Source of the DNA: DATCDE01 sp038252405
Lineage (GTDB): Bacteria > Actinomycetota > Actinomycetes > Prado026
Assembly (NCBI GenBank): GCA_038252405.1
Contig: JBBSAJ010000001.1
Location: 1 to 64,000 of the forward strand
Direction of reading: 5' to 3'
Length of the DNA: 64,000 nt
Part shown: piece by piece, positions 63,998 through 64,000 of the stretch
Position numbering within the stretch: position 1 is the first letter of the stretch
How the letters are laid out: each line of letters begins with the position of its first letter
Position numbers and translations under genes: made by a program
Notes under the pieces: model-generated
The model's database searches: none
Told to the model about the DNA's origin: nothing
What the model saw: only the letters and a program-made list of their open reading frames with translations

Positions 63998-64000
63998 GCC

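Overview
The window is chromosomal DNA from a very GC-rich actinomycete (Actinomycetota). Evidence: strongly GC-biased third codon positions, frequent GTG starts, and marker genes typical of the phylum: PdtaS next to WhiB1, RsbW-SigF, nickel superoxide dismutase with its SodX protease, the fused E2-E1 2-oxoglutarate decarboxylase Kgd, and the C-terminus of a DUF222/13E12-type HNH protein. The exact family cannot be fixed from the sequence alone. Genes are densely packed with many 4-bp ATGA/GTGA overlaps.

Layout. 1-1570: the end of an HNH protein and an IS701-family element inserted between it and a convergent gene. 1577-5210: class III aminotransferase, a decayed PhnB-like gene, an IlvG-like TPP enzyme and an SMR transporter. 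5330-11482: regulation and stress block (pdtaS, whiB1, lipid kinase, rsbW-sigF, acetyltransferase, sodN/sodX). 11479-16491: polar amino acid ABC transporter, malic enzyme and an MDR oxidoreductase. 16495-25215: kgd with a small DUF6104-type gene, an ABC exporter, a P1 (DmpA-type) peptidase, a dehydrogenase remnant and a CocE-type hydrolase. 25368-36557: a complete oligopeptide ABC transporter facing a prolyl-oligopeptidase gene, then PrpE. 36630-38604: a compact three-gene cluster for a b6-type cytochrome b complex with no Rieske protein or cytochrome c in view. 39075-47903: CoA-transferase, gamma-glutamyltransferase, a FAD oxidoreductase, a cell-wall-binding metalloprotease and a lone molybdopterin oxidoreductase. 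48033-56138: a nine-gene V-type ATPase operon plus a universal stress protein. 56205-61529: enoyl-CoA hydratase, P-type cation ATPase and SulP transporter. 61662-63997: a Fic protein with an AT-rich promoter holding direct repeats, tRNA-Arg(CCG) and a single-domain response regulator.

How genes work together. Peptide import and breakdown recurs: the oligopeptide importer, oligopeptidase, DmpA-type and CocE-type hydrolases and gamma-glutamyltransferase could feed amino acids to catabolism, with the amino acid importer alongside. Energy functions include Kgd, malic enzyme, PrpE, CoA-transferase, the V-type ATPase and the b6-like cluster. The pdtaS-whiB1-lipid kinase order matches the order known from Mycobacterium tuberculosis, and a CRP-like palindrome lies upstream of whiB1, as in that species.

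The least explained item is the b6-type cytochrome cluster (36630-38604). It has the four heme histidines with b6-like spacing. The partner protein looks like a cytochrome b C-terminal half in which PEWY is replaced by PGQF and a large extracytoplasmic domain is inserted. It sits behind a long, structured leader. Second is the Fic protein with an AbiEi-like N-terminal region and paired promoter repeats.
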